This document shows positions 26,400 to 35,508 of a stretch of 64,000 bases of DNA, piece by piece (positions within the stretch are counted from its first letter, which is position 1; every line of letters begins with the position of its first letter). The stretch comes from a virus: IMG/VR virus record IMGVR_UViG_3300014911_000002, positions 1-64,000 of that record. One strand, written 5' to 3'. Made by a program: the position numbers and the translations under genes. The notes below the pieces were generated by a model. That model saw only the letters and a program-made list of their open reading frames with translations. It made no database searches and was not told where the DNA came from.

Positions 26400-27808
26400 T
26401 TAAACTCAAGCCCAAATTTATCAAGTCTTTGGGTATAACCTACTCTACGTCTGGCCATCTTTACATACTCTGGATTTAATTCTATGCCTATATAATGTCT
26501 TCCAAGTTTTTTCGCTACAAGACAAGTTGTTCCTGAGCCTGCGAATGGGTCTAATACTATTCCGCTGTCCCAACCTGCACCGCATCCGCAATCTGTCCAG
26601 CCTACAGTAATATGCTCTCTTGCTATCATCCTTACACATTTGCATTCCGCCCCTTGATATCTCTCCTTATTTTGTGCCATTTTTCCTTTATTACTCCCTC
26701 CTTTTGCGGTAATTCTTCCTAACTTAATTATCCTCTCTCTTGCCTTCCCACATTTCTTACAAATCCACTGAGGGCAGGCTGCTTTTATCATTGGTTCTAC
26801 AAGCCTTTGAGGGAAAGTGGCAAAGTGGGCATCAGGAAATGATTCTGTTGGTATGCTCCAGACATCACCAGGATTCTTTCCTAACTTTCTGCCTTCAGCC
26901 AATTCTTTATACCATTTATCTTGTCTCGAAGCCGTTATACCGCTGAAATATAAGCCGCTGTCGTCCTTTCTTCTTTCTGGATTATTGAACGCCTTCGCTC
27001 TTTTGAATGTAGAAGGGGCAAATGGCACTCTCACAGCGTCCAAATCAAACCAGTATTTATCAGATTTTGTGAGCATGAAAACTGGCTCATAGGAATTAGT
27101 GAATCTATCTTTTGCACTTGAAGGCATATGATTCGGTTTGAACCATATAATAATATTACGAAGTATCCAACCTTGTTCATCCACCATATGTAAGATGAGT
27201 CGGTAATTTTGCATGCACAGTGACTTTCTTGGAATACCTTGATTCTCAATCAGATCATTACTCCTCAAACCAGCACTTCCAATCCGCTCTTCATAACCTG
27301 GGGCAATATTTTCGTATATTTTCCCGCTGCCGCTCTTCGTCGCATAGTTATCACCATGATTCCAAAACATTACTCCGGTTGGTTTCAGGACCCTCTTAAG
27401 TTCAGCAGTGATTTGGAGGAGATGTTCTATGTACATATCAAGCGTTGGTTCAAGACCGAGTTGCCCGTGCCATGCTCCACATTTTTTACAAAAGGACGAC
27501 CTAGTGACCCTATTATGATAGCCAACGAATTCTCTAAAATTCTCTTTGCCCTTGATATTGAATTTTTCTTTGGCAAAATCAGTTTTTCCGCCGGACGCAT
27601 TGGGTCTTTCCGTTTCAACAATTTCCCATTCGTGTTCACAATCTGGGTTTCCACCCCACACCTTGCAAGTTGCCTCTCCATAATCCCGCAAACCCCAATA
27701 CGGCGGACTCGTAATAATGCAGTCTACTGAATCTGATGGCATCTGCTTGAGAACCTCGAGAGTGTCACCGCAGATGATTTTATCAATAAATTGTTCTATC
27801 TCTCTCAT
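26396..27808 (-). CDS. DNA methyltransferase (N4-cytosine/N6-adenine type)
   Basis: 470 residues from ATG 27808; a TTG 12 codons upstream overlaps the next gene. DCIITSPPYWGLRDYG is motif IV near the N-terminus and LDPFAGSGTTCLVAKKLGR is motif I near the C-terminus, the beta-class order. Between them is a four-Cys ribbon (CKKCGAW / CKKCGKA...CKC) and a region that probably recognises DNA. No restriction enzyme is adjacent, so it probably protects viral DNA from host restriction or tags it. Confidence 0.92.
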   Translation of the reverse strand: MREIEQFIDKIICGDTLEVLKQMPSDSVDCIITSPPYWGLRDYGEATCKVWGGNPDCEHEWEIVETERPNASGGKTDFAKEKFNIKGKENFREFVGYHNRVTRSSFCKKCGAWHGQLGLEPTLDMYIEHLLQITAELKRVLKPTGVMFWNHGDNYATKSGSGKIYENIAPGYEERIGSAGLRSNDLIENQGIPRKSLCMQNYRLILHMVDEQGWILRNIIIWFKPNHMPSSAKDRFTNSYEPVFMLTKSDKYWFDLDAVRVPFAPSTFKRAKAFNNPERRKDDSGLYFSGITASRQDKWYKELAEGRKLGKNPGDVWSIPTESFPDAHFATFPQRLVEPMIKAACPQWICKKCGKARERIIKLGRITAKGGSNKGKMAQNKERYQGAECKCVRMIAREHITVGWTDCGCGAGWDSGIVLDPFAGSGTTCLVAKKLGRHYIGIELNPEYVKMARRRVGYTQRLDKFGLEFK

Positions 27809-27809
27809 T

Positions 27810-28613
27810 TTATCTCGGCTTATCCTGATATTTATCCCATCCAACTATAGGCCATATTTTCCACTTATTCCAGAAATACTCTATGGCTTTACGACCGTCA
27901 AATTCATATGAGAGAGAACCATAAGGGAAAGGTCTTGGGTCGTGAATCACATATTGGCGTGTATACATATAGCATTTAATTTCTTTAAGCTTACATTGAA
28001 GAAAGAAATCCAGCCTATCTCCCTTCCATGAAAAGTTATTGTCCCACCTTACCTTTTCGTATACATCCATAGGCAAGACCATAGAATGCAAACACTCATC
28101 TGTCTCTACAAAATCCATCTTGAATGTCTTTGCAAACTCAAATGGGATTGGATATTTCTTCACACAAGGTCTTCCGTTTTGAATGCCAAATATATATTTC
28201 ATCGAAGCATGCCTAAATGATTTATAGTAGTTGTCATACCAAGCTACAGATGTAATTGTAAGTTCTCCTTGTCTTCTTCGTTCTTTCACAAACTTAAGAA
28301 GAGTTTCAATAATACCTGCTTCTTTGAAATAAATATCATCATCTAGATGCATTAAGAATTCTGTATCGCAAGCATCTGCTATTAGATTATTCGATTCACA
28401 ACATCCTATTTTTCTATCGGCTATGTCTAGATAGATATCTGCTTTCTTCTCAGCCCATGACATATCCACTTCATTCGTAAAGGCTTTGGTGTTGTCGAGA
28501 ATTATAAGCTTATATGGAATCTTTACAAATCTCTCAAGAGATGCCAAACACCGTTTTAGGACTCTTGGACGCCCGCATGTTGCTATACCAATAGAAAGTT
28601 CTGGAGATGCCAT
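27810..28613 (-). CDS. Family 2 glycosyltransferase
   Basis: 267 residues starting at ATG 28613 with GAGAGGTAAT; an in-frame TTG at 28625 is less likely. ELSIGIATCGRPRVLKRCL and LIILDN form the nucleotide site, and HLDDDIYF the DxD-type motif. The C-terminal part includes ECLHSMVLPM. It begins next to palindromic copy 3. Part of the same glycan set as the genes downstream. Confidence 0.85.
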   Translation of the reverse strand: MASPELSIGIATCGRPRVLKRCLASLERFVKIPYKLIILDNTKAFTNEVDMSWAEKKADIYLDIADRKIGCCESNNLIADACDTEFLMHLDDDIYFKEAGIIETLLKFVKERRRQGELTITSVAWYDNYYKSFRHASMKYIFGIQNGRPCVKKYPIPFEFAKTFKMDFVETDECLHSMVLPMDVYEKVRWDNNFSWKGDRLDFFLQCKLKEIKCYMYTRQYVIHDPRPFPYGSLSYEFDGRKAIEYFWNKWKIWPIVGWDKYQDKPR

Positions 28614-28621
28614 ATTACCTC

Positions 28622-28760
28622 TCAACCACCCTCAAATTTTGCGTTTAAACGTGTCTAGAATGGTCGTAGAGACGAGTTTTCGTCGAACGAATAGTAACAT
28701 ACTTGTGCGAGAAAAACTCGTCTCCTCGTCGATTTTAGACGCGTTTAACGCGATATTTTA
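28622..28760 (+). repeat. Dispersed palindromic element, copy 3
   Basis: Intergenic, between nrdG and the GT2 gene. It starts TCAACCACCCTCAAATTTTG and ends in GCGTTTAACGCGATATTTTA. Inner arms GAGACGAGTTTTCG and GAAAAACTCGTCTC flank a CGAATAGTAACATACTTG centre. It has the same orientation as copy 1. Confidence 0.88.
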
Positions 28761-28762
28761 TT

Positions 28763-29449
28763 TCACCTGATAATGCATCTCTGAACGTAATATTCTGCAC
28801 GTTTTTTAATCATTTGTAACTCATCGTCTGTGAATTCTCTAATGTTCTTTGCACGTTTCGGATTCAATGCTTTCGTAAATTTAAACCGCTGGAGAGCATA
28901 TAATCTTGCTCCCTCGATATATTTCGCTATCTCCTCGATATCATCCATATCAAGAATTCCTCTGCCGATGGTCGTTCTAAATTCATAATCTAGATTGCTG
29001 TTCATCAACAGCCTTATGCTTTCCTTTATATCATTTATATTTACATCAGCACAAGCGATGTCTCGGTATTTCCCAAATGGACCTTTTATATCCATAGCTA
29101 TGTAATCGACTAAATCCTGTTCGATAAGTTCCTCCAGCATTCTAGGATTAGAACCATTTGTATCAAGTTTGATTAGAAAACCCATCTCCTTGATTTTCTT
29201 CAGGAAAGAAGGGAGATCTTCTTGCAATGTTGGCTCGCCACCTGTTATTACAACACCACTGATTTTCCTACGACGTCTGCCCAAGAAATCTAATATCTCT
29301 TTCTCGGAATAGACACCATCTTTTTGAGCTATAAGTTCTGGATTATGACAATAAAAACAACGGAAATTACATCCCTGAGTGAATATAACCGCTGCAATCT
29401 TCCCTGGATAGTCAATCAGGGAGGTCTTAAGAAGGCCGCCTATTCTCAT
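28763..29449 (-). CDS. nrdG: Anaerobic ribonucleotide reductase activating protein
   Basis: 228 residues, ATGA-type overlap with nrdD. KTSLIDYPGKIAAVIFTQGC precedes C27-x3-C31-x2-C34 (CNFRCFYC), and VVITGGEPTL follows. It uses SAM to place the glycyl radical on NrdD. The length and the SLIDYPG motif match the archaeal/bacterial NrdG2 form. Its place directly after nrdD fits a two-gene unit. Confidence 0.93.
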   Translation of the reverse strand: MRIGGLLKTSLIDYPGKIAAVIFTQGCNFRCFYCHNPELIAQKDGVYSEKEILDFLGRRRRKISGVVITGGEPTLQEDLPSFLKKIKEMGFLIKLDTNGSNPRMLEELIEQDLVDYIAMDIKGPFGKYRDIACADVNINDIKESIRLLMNSNLDYEFRTTIGRGILDMDDIEEIAKYIEGARLYALQRFKFTKALNPKRAKNIREFTDDELQMIKKRAEYYVQRCIIR

Positions 29450-31542
29450 GTTGATATCTTAAACGTCTTTCTCAGCTTAAATTCAGAACGCTTTCCTTTG
29501 TTCCATTGATCAACGGGTCTAAGGTATCCAACGATTCTTGAATAGACCTCACAATGGCTTCCACATTTTGGACACTGTTCATGCTCGCCAGAAATATAGC
29601 CATGATTTGGACAGACACTAAATGTCGGAGTGATCGTGAAATAAGGAAGCCTGTAGTTATAACAAATAGTCTTCACTAAATCCTTTACAACAGAATGATC
29701 AGGTATCTGCTCGCCTATGAAGAGATGAAGAACAGTTCCACCAGTGTATTTAGTCTGAAGTTCATCTTGCAAATCTAATGCCTCGAATATATCATCGGTA
29801 TAATTTACCGGAAGCTGAGTAGAATTAGTATAGAATGGCTCCGCTCCTTTCTGATATTCTTCCTCGTTTGCACAAATTATGTCATCGTAGCGTTTTTTAT
29901 CTAACAATGCAAGCCTATAAGATGTTCCCTCTGCTGGAGTAGCCTCAAGATTATAATTATTGCCAGTCTCTTTTTGATATTCCACTAACCGGTCACGCAT
30001 ATAATCTAGAACTTTAAGAGCAAATGAGCGTCCTTCCTCTGTTGCTATATTGCCTATTCCAAGATTCAAACAAGCTTCGTTCATTCCAATTAAACCGATA
30101 GTCGCAAAATGATTCTTCCAGTATTCATCAAATCTGCTTTTTATATTCCTGAGATAGAATTTAGCATATGGATATAAATTCTTATCTGTTAGACGCTCAA
30201 GAACTTTACGCTTGATTTCGAGGCTTTCCTTCGCCAAATCCATCATCTTTCCCAATTTCTCAAAGAATTCATCTTCATTCTTAGATAAATATCCTAGACG
30301 CGGCATATTTATGGTAACTACTCCGATGCTTCCAGTTAGTGGGTTCGCACCGAATAATCCGCCACCCTTTCGTCTTAGATGCCTAGTATCTAATCTCAAT
30401 CTACAGCACATACTTCGTGCGTCTTCTGGCTTCATATCCGAGTTTATAAAGTTGGCAAAATAAGGAATGCCGTATTTTGCAGTTGCTTTCCAAAGTGGTT
30501 CCAACACCTCATTATCCCAATCGAAATCTCTTGTTATATTATAGGTTGGTATTGGAAAAGTAAATACTCTTCCTTTTGCATCGCCTTCTAACATCACTTC
30601 CATGAATGCCCGATTGAGCATATCCATCTCGTCTTGAAAATCACTATAGACGTCTTTCTGAGGCTCACCGCCAATTATTACCGGAAAATCAGATAAATAA
30701 GATGGAGGCTGAAGATCGAGAGTCAGATTTGTGAAAGGAGATTGAAACCCTACTCGCGTTGGTATGTTAATATTGAACAGGAATTCCTGCATAGCTTGCT
30801 TTACGTCATTATAATTTAGCCCATCATATCTGATGAACGGCGCAAGAAGAGTATCAAAATTAGAGAATGCTTGAGCACCAGCAGCCTCGCCCTGGAGGGT
30901 ATAGAAGAAATTCACAACTTGGCCTATGGCGCTCCGAAAGTGTTTCGCGGGTTTGCTCTCTATTTTACCTTTTGCGCCTTTAAAGCCTACCTGCAGTAAA
31001 TCAAGCAAATCCCAACCAACACAATAAACAGATAGCATTCCCAAATCATGAATGTGGAAATCTCCGGATACGTGAGCATGCCTAATTTCTGATGGATAAA
31101 TTTTATTCAGCCAATAAGTCTTACTCACCTCTGATGATATATAATTGTGTAAGCCCTGCAAAGAATATGTCATATTAGCATTTTCTTGAACTTTCCAATC
31201 CCTGCCTTCAATGTATTCATCCATAATGTTTATGTTCATCTTTTCTGCGATTTCTCGCATCTGTCTGTGCTGATCTCTATAAAGTATGAAAGTTTTTGCA
31301 GTCTCTTTATATCTTGATGAGAGCAAAACTTCCTCTATTATTTCTTGAATCTCTTCAACAGTTGGGACTTTATGTTGAATGGTTTCCTCGGCCAATGACA
31401 AAACCTTTAGCATTAGGCGCCTTGCTATAGATTCCTTTTGGATTTCTCCGCAGCTTTGGCCAGCCTTTAGTATCGCCTCAGTTATCTTTTCGGGTTTAAA
31501 TCGCACTATCCTACCATCGCGCTTTCTTATACTCTTGAACAT
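29446..31542 (-). CDS. nrdD: Anaerobic ribonucleoside-triphosphate reductase
   Basis: 698 residues from ATG 31542 (AGGTGATATCC upstream). N-terminal ATP cone (IRKRDGRIVRFKPEKITEAI); then the barrel with IHDLGMLSVYCVGWDL. Near the C-terminus are two zinc-binding Cys pairs (CPNHGY...CPKCGSHC) and RIVGYLRPVDQWNKGKRSEF, with the radical Gly at about residue 672. It makes dNTP precursors without oxygen for viral DNA synthesis. Confidence 0.96.
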   Translation of the reverse strand: MFKSIRKRDGRIVRFKPEKITEAILKAGQSCGEIQKESIARRLMLKVLSLAEETIQHKVPTVEEIQEIIEEVLLSSRYKETAKTFILYRDQHRQMREIAEKMNINIMDEYIEGRDWKVQENANMTYSLQGLHNYISSEVSKTYWLNKIYPSEIRHAHVSGDFHIHDLGMLSVYCVGWDLLDLLQVGFKGAKGKIESKPAKHFRSAIGQVVNFFYTLQGEAAGAQAFSNFDTLLAPFIRYDGLNYNDVKQAMQEFLFNINIPTRVGFQSPFTNLTLDLQPPSYLSDFPVIIGGEPQKDVYSDFQDEMDMLNRAFMEVMLEGDAKGRVFTFPIPTYNITRDFDWDNEVLEPLWKATAKYGIPYFANFINSDMKPEDARSMCCRLRLDTRHLRRKGGGLFGANPLTGSIGVVTINMPRLGYLSKNEDEFFEKLGKMMDLAKESLEIKRKVLERLTDKNLYPYAKFYLRNIKSRFDEYWKNHFATIGLIGMNEACLNLGIGNIATEEGRSFALKVLDYMRDRLVEYQKETGNNYNLEATPAEGTSYRLALLDKKRYDDIICANEEEYQKGAEPFYTNSTQLPVNYTDDIFEALDLQDELQTKYTGGTVLHLFIGEQIPDHSVVKDLVKTICYNYRLPYFTITPTFSVCPNHGYISGEHEQCPKCGSHCEVYSRIVGYLRPVDQWNKGKRSEFKLRKTFKIST

Positions 31543-31551
31543 GGATATCAC

Positions 31552-31827
31552 CTAAGAACCTTGAATCCACGTACCACTTTCGTCATCCTTAACTAATGTA
31601 ATGGAGAATGACGCACTTGGTTTTTCTTCAAGCAATTGTTCCAACCTTGCAATATCATTTGCTTCTATAGCGCTAAGGATCTTCTCAAAGATATCCTTTT
31701 TGCGCGAATCGTAATTAATAGTTGGGTCTGGAGATTCCAATACACTTACAAACCTGATGAATGCGTGAGGGCACATATCGAACAGCATTGTACCTACCGC
31801 TGCTAATTTTACCTTTTCGTCGACCAA
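31552..31827 (-). CDS. Small hypothetical protein upstream of nrdD
   Basis: 91 residues, TTG start with GAGGTGAT in place. Residues include a helical LEQLLEEKP segment. No recognised family. Probably in the same transcript as nrdD. Confidence 0.6.
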   Translation of the reverse strand: MVDEKVKLAAVGTMLFDMCPHAFIRFVSVLESPDPTINYDSRKKDIFEKILSAIEANDIARLEQLLEEKPSASFSITLVKDDESGTWIQGS

Positions 31828-31836
31828 TTCATCACC

Positions 31837-31992
31837 TCAAAAATCTTTTTTCAATCTCAGCAATGTATCTAATGCTAAGTCACGCATATATCTTATGTTC
31901 TCCTTTTTATCACTAGACTCGATTTCAACTGCATAGTTGGGAAGTACAATTCTAAAGCTACGCTTCACTTCTTTTGTTTCCTTCTTTGGCAT
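31837..31992 (-). CDS. Very small basic protein (51 aa)
   Basis: Reads MPKKETKEVKRSFRIVLPNY at the start and ends LLRLKKDF. Strand followed by helix with basic charge, somewhat like a ribbon-helix-helix repressor, which is a guess. It overlaps the next upstream gene by 35 bases. Confidence 0.55.
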   Translation of the reverse strand: MPKKETKEVKRSFRIVLPNYAVEIESSDKKENIRYMRDLALDTLLRLKKDF

Positions 31993-32140
31993 TCCTAAAC
32001 ACCTCCAACCACATATCTACATCTCCAACTCTATCTGTTATTTTGGCATCAGATCCTGCAATCAGCTTTATGAACTCGATGCGTTCTTTATCGTTCTTAA
32101 ACCTTACTACCGCCTTATCATATCTTATGGATATTTTCAT
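31958..32140 (-). CDS. Small hypothetical protein (60 aa)
   Basis: ATG behind a perfect GGAGGT. It begins MKISIRYDKAVVRFKND, followed by a helix (ERIEFIKLIAGSDA). No family recognised. Confidence 0.6.
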   Translation of the reverse strand: MKISIRYDKAVVRFKNDKERIEFIKLIAGSDAKITDRVGDVDMWLEVFRNAKEGNKRSEA

Positions 32141-32150
32141 AATGCACCTC

Positions 32151-32309
32151 CTAATCAGATTTCAAGGAAAAAACTGAAATATCGTCTATATTGTACTCAA
32201 GCTCATTTCCATCAGCTGTTCTTATCTTTAGTATGTTGTTACAAAAATAAAAGTATAGGACATCAAGTGTTTCATTCTCTCCAGATTTTAGAACGAGGAC
32301 GCATTTCAT
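32151..32309 (-). CDS. Small hypothetical protein (52 aa)
   Basis: A beta-rich frame beginning MKCVLVLKSGENETLDVLYF and ending VFSLKSD. It fills the gap between the 60-aa gene and the HAD gene and overlaps the latter by four bases. It has the SH3-like look of many tiny viral proteins. Confidence 0.6.
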   Translation of the reverse strand: MKCVLVLKSGENETLDVLYFYFCNNILKIRTADGNELEYNIDDISVFSLKSD

Positions 32310-32731
32310 TTCCATTCTTCATAGGAAGGGTGACTTCTCACATATATTATCTTTGCATGAGTACGTTTTCGAAGTTCCTTTACAATGGTTGGGTTATCTT
32401 CAAAGAAGACATCAATGTTTTTGCTGTTTATTACGCTGGCTTTCTTTATTGCTGCAAGCTCTGGGGATAGTTCTGTTCGCTTATTGCCTATGAAAATGAT
32501 ATCACACTCGATGTTGTGGAATTCAAGCCAAGCTTTAGTTACATCCGAGAAGATCGTTGGTCTGGCTGTTATTATAATAATTTTATCATCTGGTGATGCA
32601 AAATCCTTTGGATTTAATTGAAGAGGCGCTTCAAGGAAAAACAAGCGCTTTATCGATTCGGGAATAATTAGATTAGATGCCCAAGCTAGATATCCGCATA
32701 CTACGCCATCCAAATCAAATCCAATATTCAT
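32306..32731 (-). CDS. HAD-superfamily phosphatase
   Basis: 141 residues from ATG 32731 (GAGGTGCAAACC). MNIGFDLDGVV holds the nucleophile Asp, IIIITARPT the Thr motif, and VFFEDNPTIV the acidic motif. The size and arrangement suggest a 5'-nucleotidase or polynucleotide-phosphatase-like small HAD. Substrate unknown. Confidence 0.82.
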   Translation of the reverse strand: MNIGFDLDGVVCGYLAWASNLIIPESIKRLFFLEAPLQLNPKDFASPDDKIIIITARPTIFSDVTKAWLEFHNIECDIIFIGNKRTELSPELAAIKKASVINSKNIDVFFEDNPTIVKELRKRTHAKIIYVRSHPSYEEWK

Positions 32732-33489
32732 GGTTTGCACCTCATAAATAAATGTATGGGCTTCTTATTATAAACTAGAAGATTTGCTACTAATCTGCTA
32801 TCACGACTACTAGTTGTATATGATAAGAGGGTTTGACGTGACCCAATCTTCTTCTTTCGTACAGTTTTTATTTTCCACATTATATTTAATATATCATCAA
32901 AATCTAAATCCCCATAGCTGCTCAAATGATTGAGCAATGATAATGCGTCATTTCTATAATATGCCCAAATGGAGTTGTCGAATATTATTTCCATTGCTAC
33001 AAAACCTCTTTCACTCGATGCGATATAACCCATTTCATAATCATGTGGTGATTTAAAGCCGAAATATCTTGATTCTACCTCATCTATAAATTTTAATATT
33101 TGTAGTACACCGTCCAGTTCTCTGAACATCACTGAAACATCATCTAAGAAATGCATGGTCTTTTGCTTCCTTCTGTGAATGCCAATTGTGTGAGACGCCA
33201 TGGGTTCTAGAATGAAAGAATGGAGAGGCGAGCGGTGTTCTTTATCTCGAGATATTTCTGAAAGCATTCGGAAGAATATCGGCTGTCTTTCAAAAGAGAA
33301 TATCTCGATGAAATTATCTGACTCCGTATCAGCTATGGCATAGTCGAGGTCTTTGTTATCGTGAATTAAATTTGTCCGAAACTGTCCGATTATCGGATAA
33401 ATGACAATATCATTAATAACCCCAATTGGATGACCAAAGCGTATTTCATCACTCTCAAGAAGTGCTGCAATATACTTCATATTAGTCAT
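32728..33489 (-). CDS. Hypothetical virus protein
   Basis: 253 residues from ATG 33489, overlapping the upstream gene by eight bases; the ATG at 33480 is also possible. It is mixed alpha/beta, with YFGFKSPHDYEMGYIASSER and a basic VRKKKIGSRQ stretch near the C-terminus. No motif recognised. Confidence 0.7.
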   Translation of the reverse strand: MTNMKYIAALLESDEIRFGHPIGVINDIVIYPIIGQFRTNLIHDNKDLDYAIADTESDNFIEIFSFERQPIFFRMLSEISRDKEHRSPLHSFILEPMASHTIGIHRRKQKTMHFLDDVSVMFRELDGVLQILKFIDEVESRYFGFKSPHDYEMGYIASSERGFVAMEIIFDNSIWAYYRNDALSLLNHLSSYGDLDFDDILNIMWKIKTVRKKKIGSRQTLLSYTTSSRDSRLVANLLVYNKKPIHLFMRCKP

Positions 33490-33973
33490 AGAATAAAGCA
33501 AGTGTACGCAACATTATTTCCTGCTTCAATAACTCATCCCATAAAAGCCCTTCACTTGCGGCTATACGTCTAAGACGTTCCAACGTTTTTTCATCCCTTA
33601 TCGGAATATCTACATCCTTGAATATCATATCTATATAGTCTTCTCGAAATGTTAATAAGTCAGAGAGCGCATAAATATTATATGCAATTTCTCTTGCAAT
33701 TTCTGATGCTGTTGATATCCGCTTTAGTGTTGATTCACTTCTATTTACACGTCTATTTTCAAAGGAATCAATAATTCGCTCTTCGATTAATGTGGACGCA
33801 ATATCTTCAATATCTTTATTATCACCGACTAGATACACTATAATAGATTTTTCTTTAGGTACCCATCCTAGATAAGACGCATCCGATATTTTCTCAAACG
33901 CATCCATAATATAACTGCATGTGATTATACTCGGTTTATAACCAAGATGGAGTACAACCTCATTAACTCGCAT
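33482..33973 (-). CDS. Hypothetical virus protein
   Basis: 163 residues. Beta-rich first half (IIVYLVGDNKDIEDIA), helical second half. Coupled to both neighbours by overlaps. Unknown. Confidence 0.65.
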   Translation of the reverse strand: MRVNEVVLHLGYKPSIITCSYIMDAFEKISDASYLGWVPKEKSIIVYLVGDNKDIEDIASTLIEERIIDSFENRRVNRSESTLKRISTASEIAREIAYNIYALSDLLTFREDYIDMIFKDVDIPIRDEKTLERLRRIAASEGLLWDELLKQEIMLRTLALFYD

Positions 33974-34130
33974 TTACCTCCCTCCGTTTCACTTGTATGA
34001 CATAACATCCCGGGCACATCCGATGAATTTCACGAATACAATGATCGACATCATCATTTTTTGACCAAAAGAGCACTCGATGTCGTTTCCCCATCCAACC
34101 GATTATACATTCATAGCAGATATCACTCAT
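33963..34130 (-). CDS. Mini zinc-ribbon protein (55 aa)
   Basis: Starts MSDICYECIIGWMGKRHRVL and contains a second pair, CPGC, near residue 39. The CxxC...CxxC layout predicts one zinc site. Overlaps the next gene at its stop. Possible transcription or nucleic-acid accessory protein. Confidence 0.7.
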   Translation of the reverse strand: MSDICYECIIGWMGKRHRVLFWSKNDDVDHCIREIHRMCPGCYVIQVKRREVNAS

Positions 34131-34992
34131 TACCTTTCTCCATCATCTCTAACTTCTTGTTTTTATATTCCATATATCGTTCATCCTCAAGCTCAAACTG
34201 TTTATGGAGTTCGATACAGAGCTTTTTGATCTTTGTATGGTCAATGTCACTTAGGTCAACATCTGGCCTATTGACCCATATCGGCACTTTTCTTAGTTCC
34301 TCAAGCTCAGAGCCTCCATAATGGCCGACTCTGCCTCCTTCTCCATCTTGCAGATTCTCTCCATGATCTGCAAATACCACAACCGTCTCTATATTATTTG
34401 TTATGTTCTTGAATGCCATCAATCTTGTTTTAAAATCGTCAACTCCTATTTTATACCAATCAAGGAGTTTTCGCCTTGGCATCCTAGCCATAAGTCTATC
34501 GCAGTTAACCACGCATGGAAGTTCCTTTGGTCCGTAACAATCTATGCCCCATGGACCATGTGTTAACCATGAATGATAGAATATCAAATCCCACCACTCA
34601 TTTGTTGCCATAGACCATTTTCGTCCAACGTATTCAAGAACATCGTCATCATTATTTGTAACGGCATTCCATTTAATCGGTGGCAAAAATGTAAACTTAT
34701 CTCTTCTTGAAGGCGGAAGCCATTTGGGTCCATTTCCAATCAATCTCGAAATGGTAACCCAAGAGTCAAAATGATCAAAAATGGTATCTTTACAAGCCTC
34801 TGGTCTGACTGTGTCTAAAAAACCTCTAACGCCGGTTTCTTCTGGAGGTTTTCCTGTTGCCACAGTTGCTAGAACTGGTGCAGTAAAGGTTTCAATAGCT
34901 CTAAATGAACCCCATGATTCTTCTGGGAAGACGCCTTTTAGATATTTTGTCGCAAAATCATATCGCAAGCTATCAGCAAGTATTAATATCAT
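34123..34992 (-). CDS. Sulfatase/alkaline-phosphatase-fold hydrolase 2
   Basis: 289 residues. MILILADSLRYDFA supplies the first metal Asp and the Ser nucleophile position; FTAPVLATVATGKPPEETGV is the substrate-entry region; VVVFADHGENLQDGEG with GHYGG supplies the second metal site. Distant relative of the protein at 23643, with Ser rather than Cys next to the DS(L/C)R motif. May act on phosphodiester or sulfate groups of surface sugars. Confidence 0.8.
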   Translation of the reverse strand: MILILADSLRYDFATKYLKGVFPEESWGSFRAIETFTAPVLATVATGKPPEETGVRGFLDTVRPEACKDTIFDHFDSWVTISRLIGNGPKWLPPSRRDKFTFLPPIKWNAVTNNDDDVLEYVGRKWSMATNEWWDLIFYHSWLTHGPWGIDCYGPKELPCVVNCDRLMARMPRRKLLDWYKIGVDDFKTRLMAFKNITNNIETVVVFADHGENLQDGEGGRVGHYGGSELEELRKVPIWVNRPDVDLSDIDHTKIKKLCIELHKQFELEDERYMEYKNKKLEMMEKGNE

Positions 34993-35444
34993 TTTCTCTC
35001 ACCTTTTATATGAACTGGAATATAACATCTTGAAGTTTTCGTTGTGTCTACAGGTATAAACTCTTTGATGTATGTTCTTCGAATTAATATTGTATCTTCG
35101 CTTTCATCTAGAGGTTCTTCAAATCCCACGGCGTATCCTTTCTTCTCAACATCCTCAAATGTCTTCATAAACTTATCAACCACCTCTTTATCTTGAAGCT
35201 TCCTGTTAGATTTGAATCCAAATTTAAGAATGTCTAGCTTGACTCTATCTTCTTGAGGCGCAGAATATCTTTCTTCTCTTAATATTTCACCATCTTCTGT
35301 AATAACTTCCATCTTTGTGACAACAGCTGGTATTCTGATTGTGTAGATGTATTCGGTAACATTCATCATATAATCGTAATATTCTTCTTCTTTGAAATGA
35401 TTTTTTATGTAACCTGACAAATCTTTTTTCGAAAATTTCTTCAT
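34989..35444 (-). CDS. Hypothetical protein
   Basis: 151 residues, ATG 35444. Charged N-terminus, beta-strand region IYTIRIPAVVTKMEVITEDG, and C-terminal IPVHIKGERK. No recognised motif. ATGA overlap with the hydrolase gene downstream. Confidence 0.65.
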   Translation of the reverse strand: MKKFSKKDLSGYIKNHFKEEEYYDYMMNVTEYIYTIRIPAVVTKMEVITEDGEILREERYSAPQEDRVKLDILKFGFKSNRKLQDKEVVDKFMKTFEDVEKKGYAVGFEEPLDESEDTILIRRTYIKEFIPVDTTKTSRCYIPVHIKGERK

Positions 35445-35508
35445 AATCAGCTATTCCTCCACTTTTGGCATTTTCTGTTTATGTTTGTCAAATCGGCCAA
35501 TATTATAA

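Noticed and set aside
28486-28770. Plus-strand frame through palindromic copy 3
   Set aside because: Antisense to the GT2 gene for half its length and otherwise the repeat itself.
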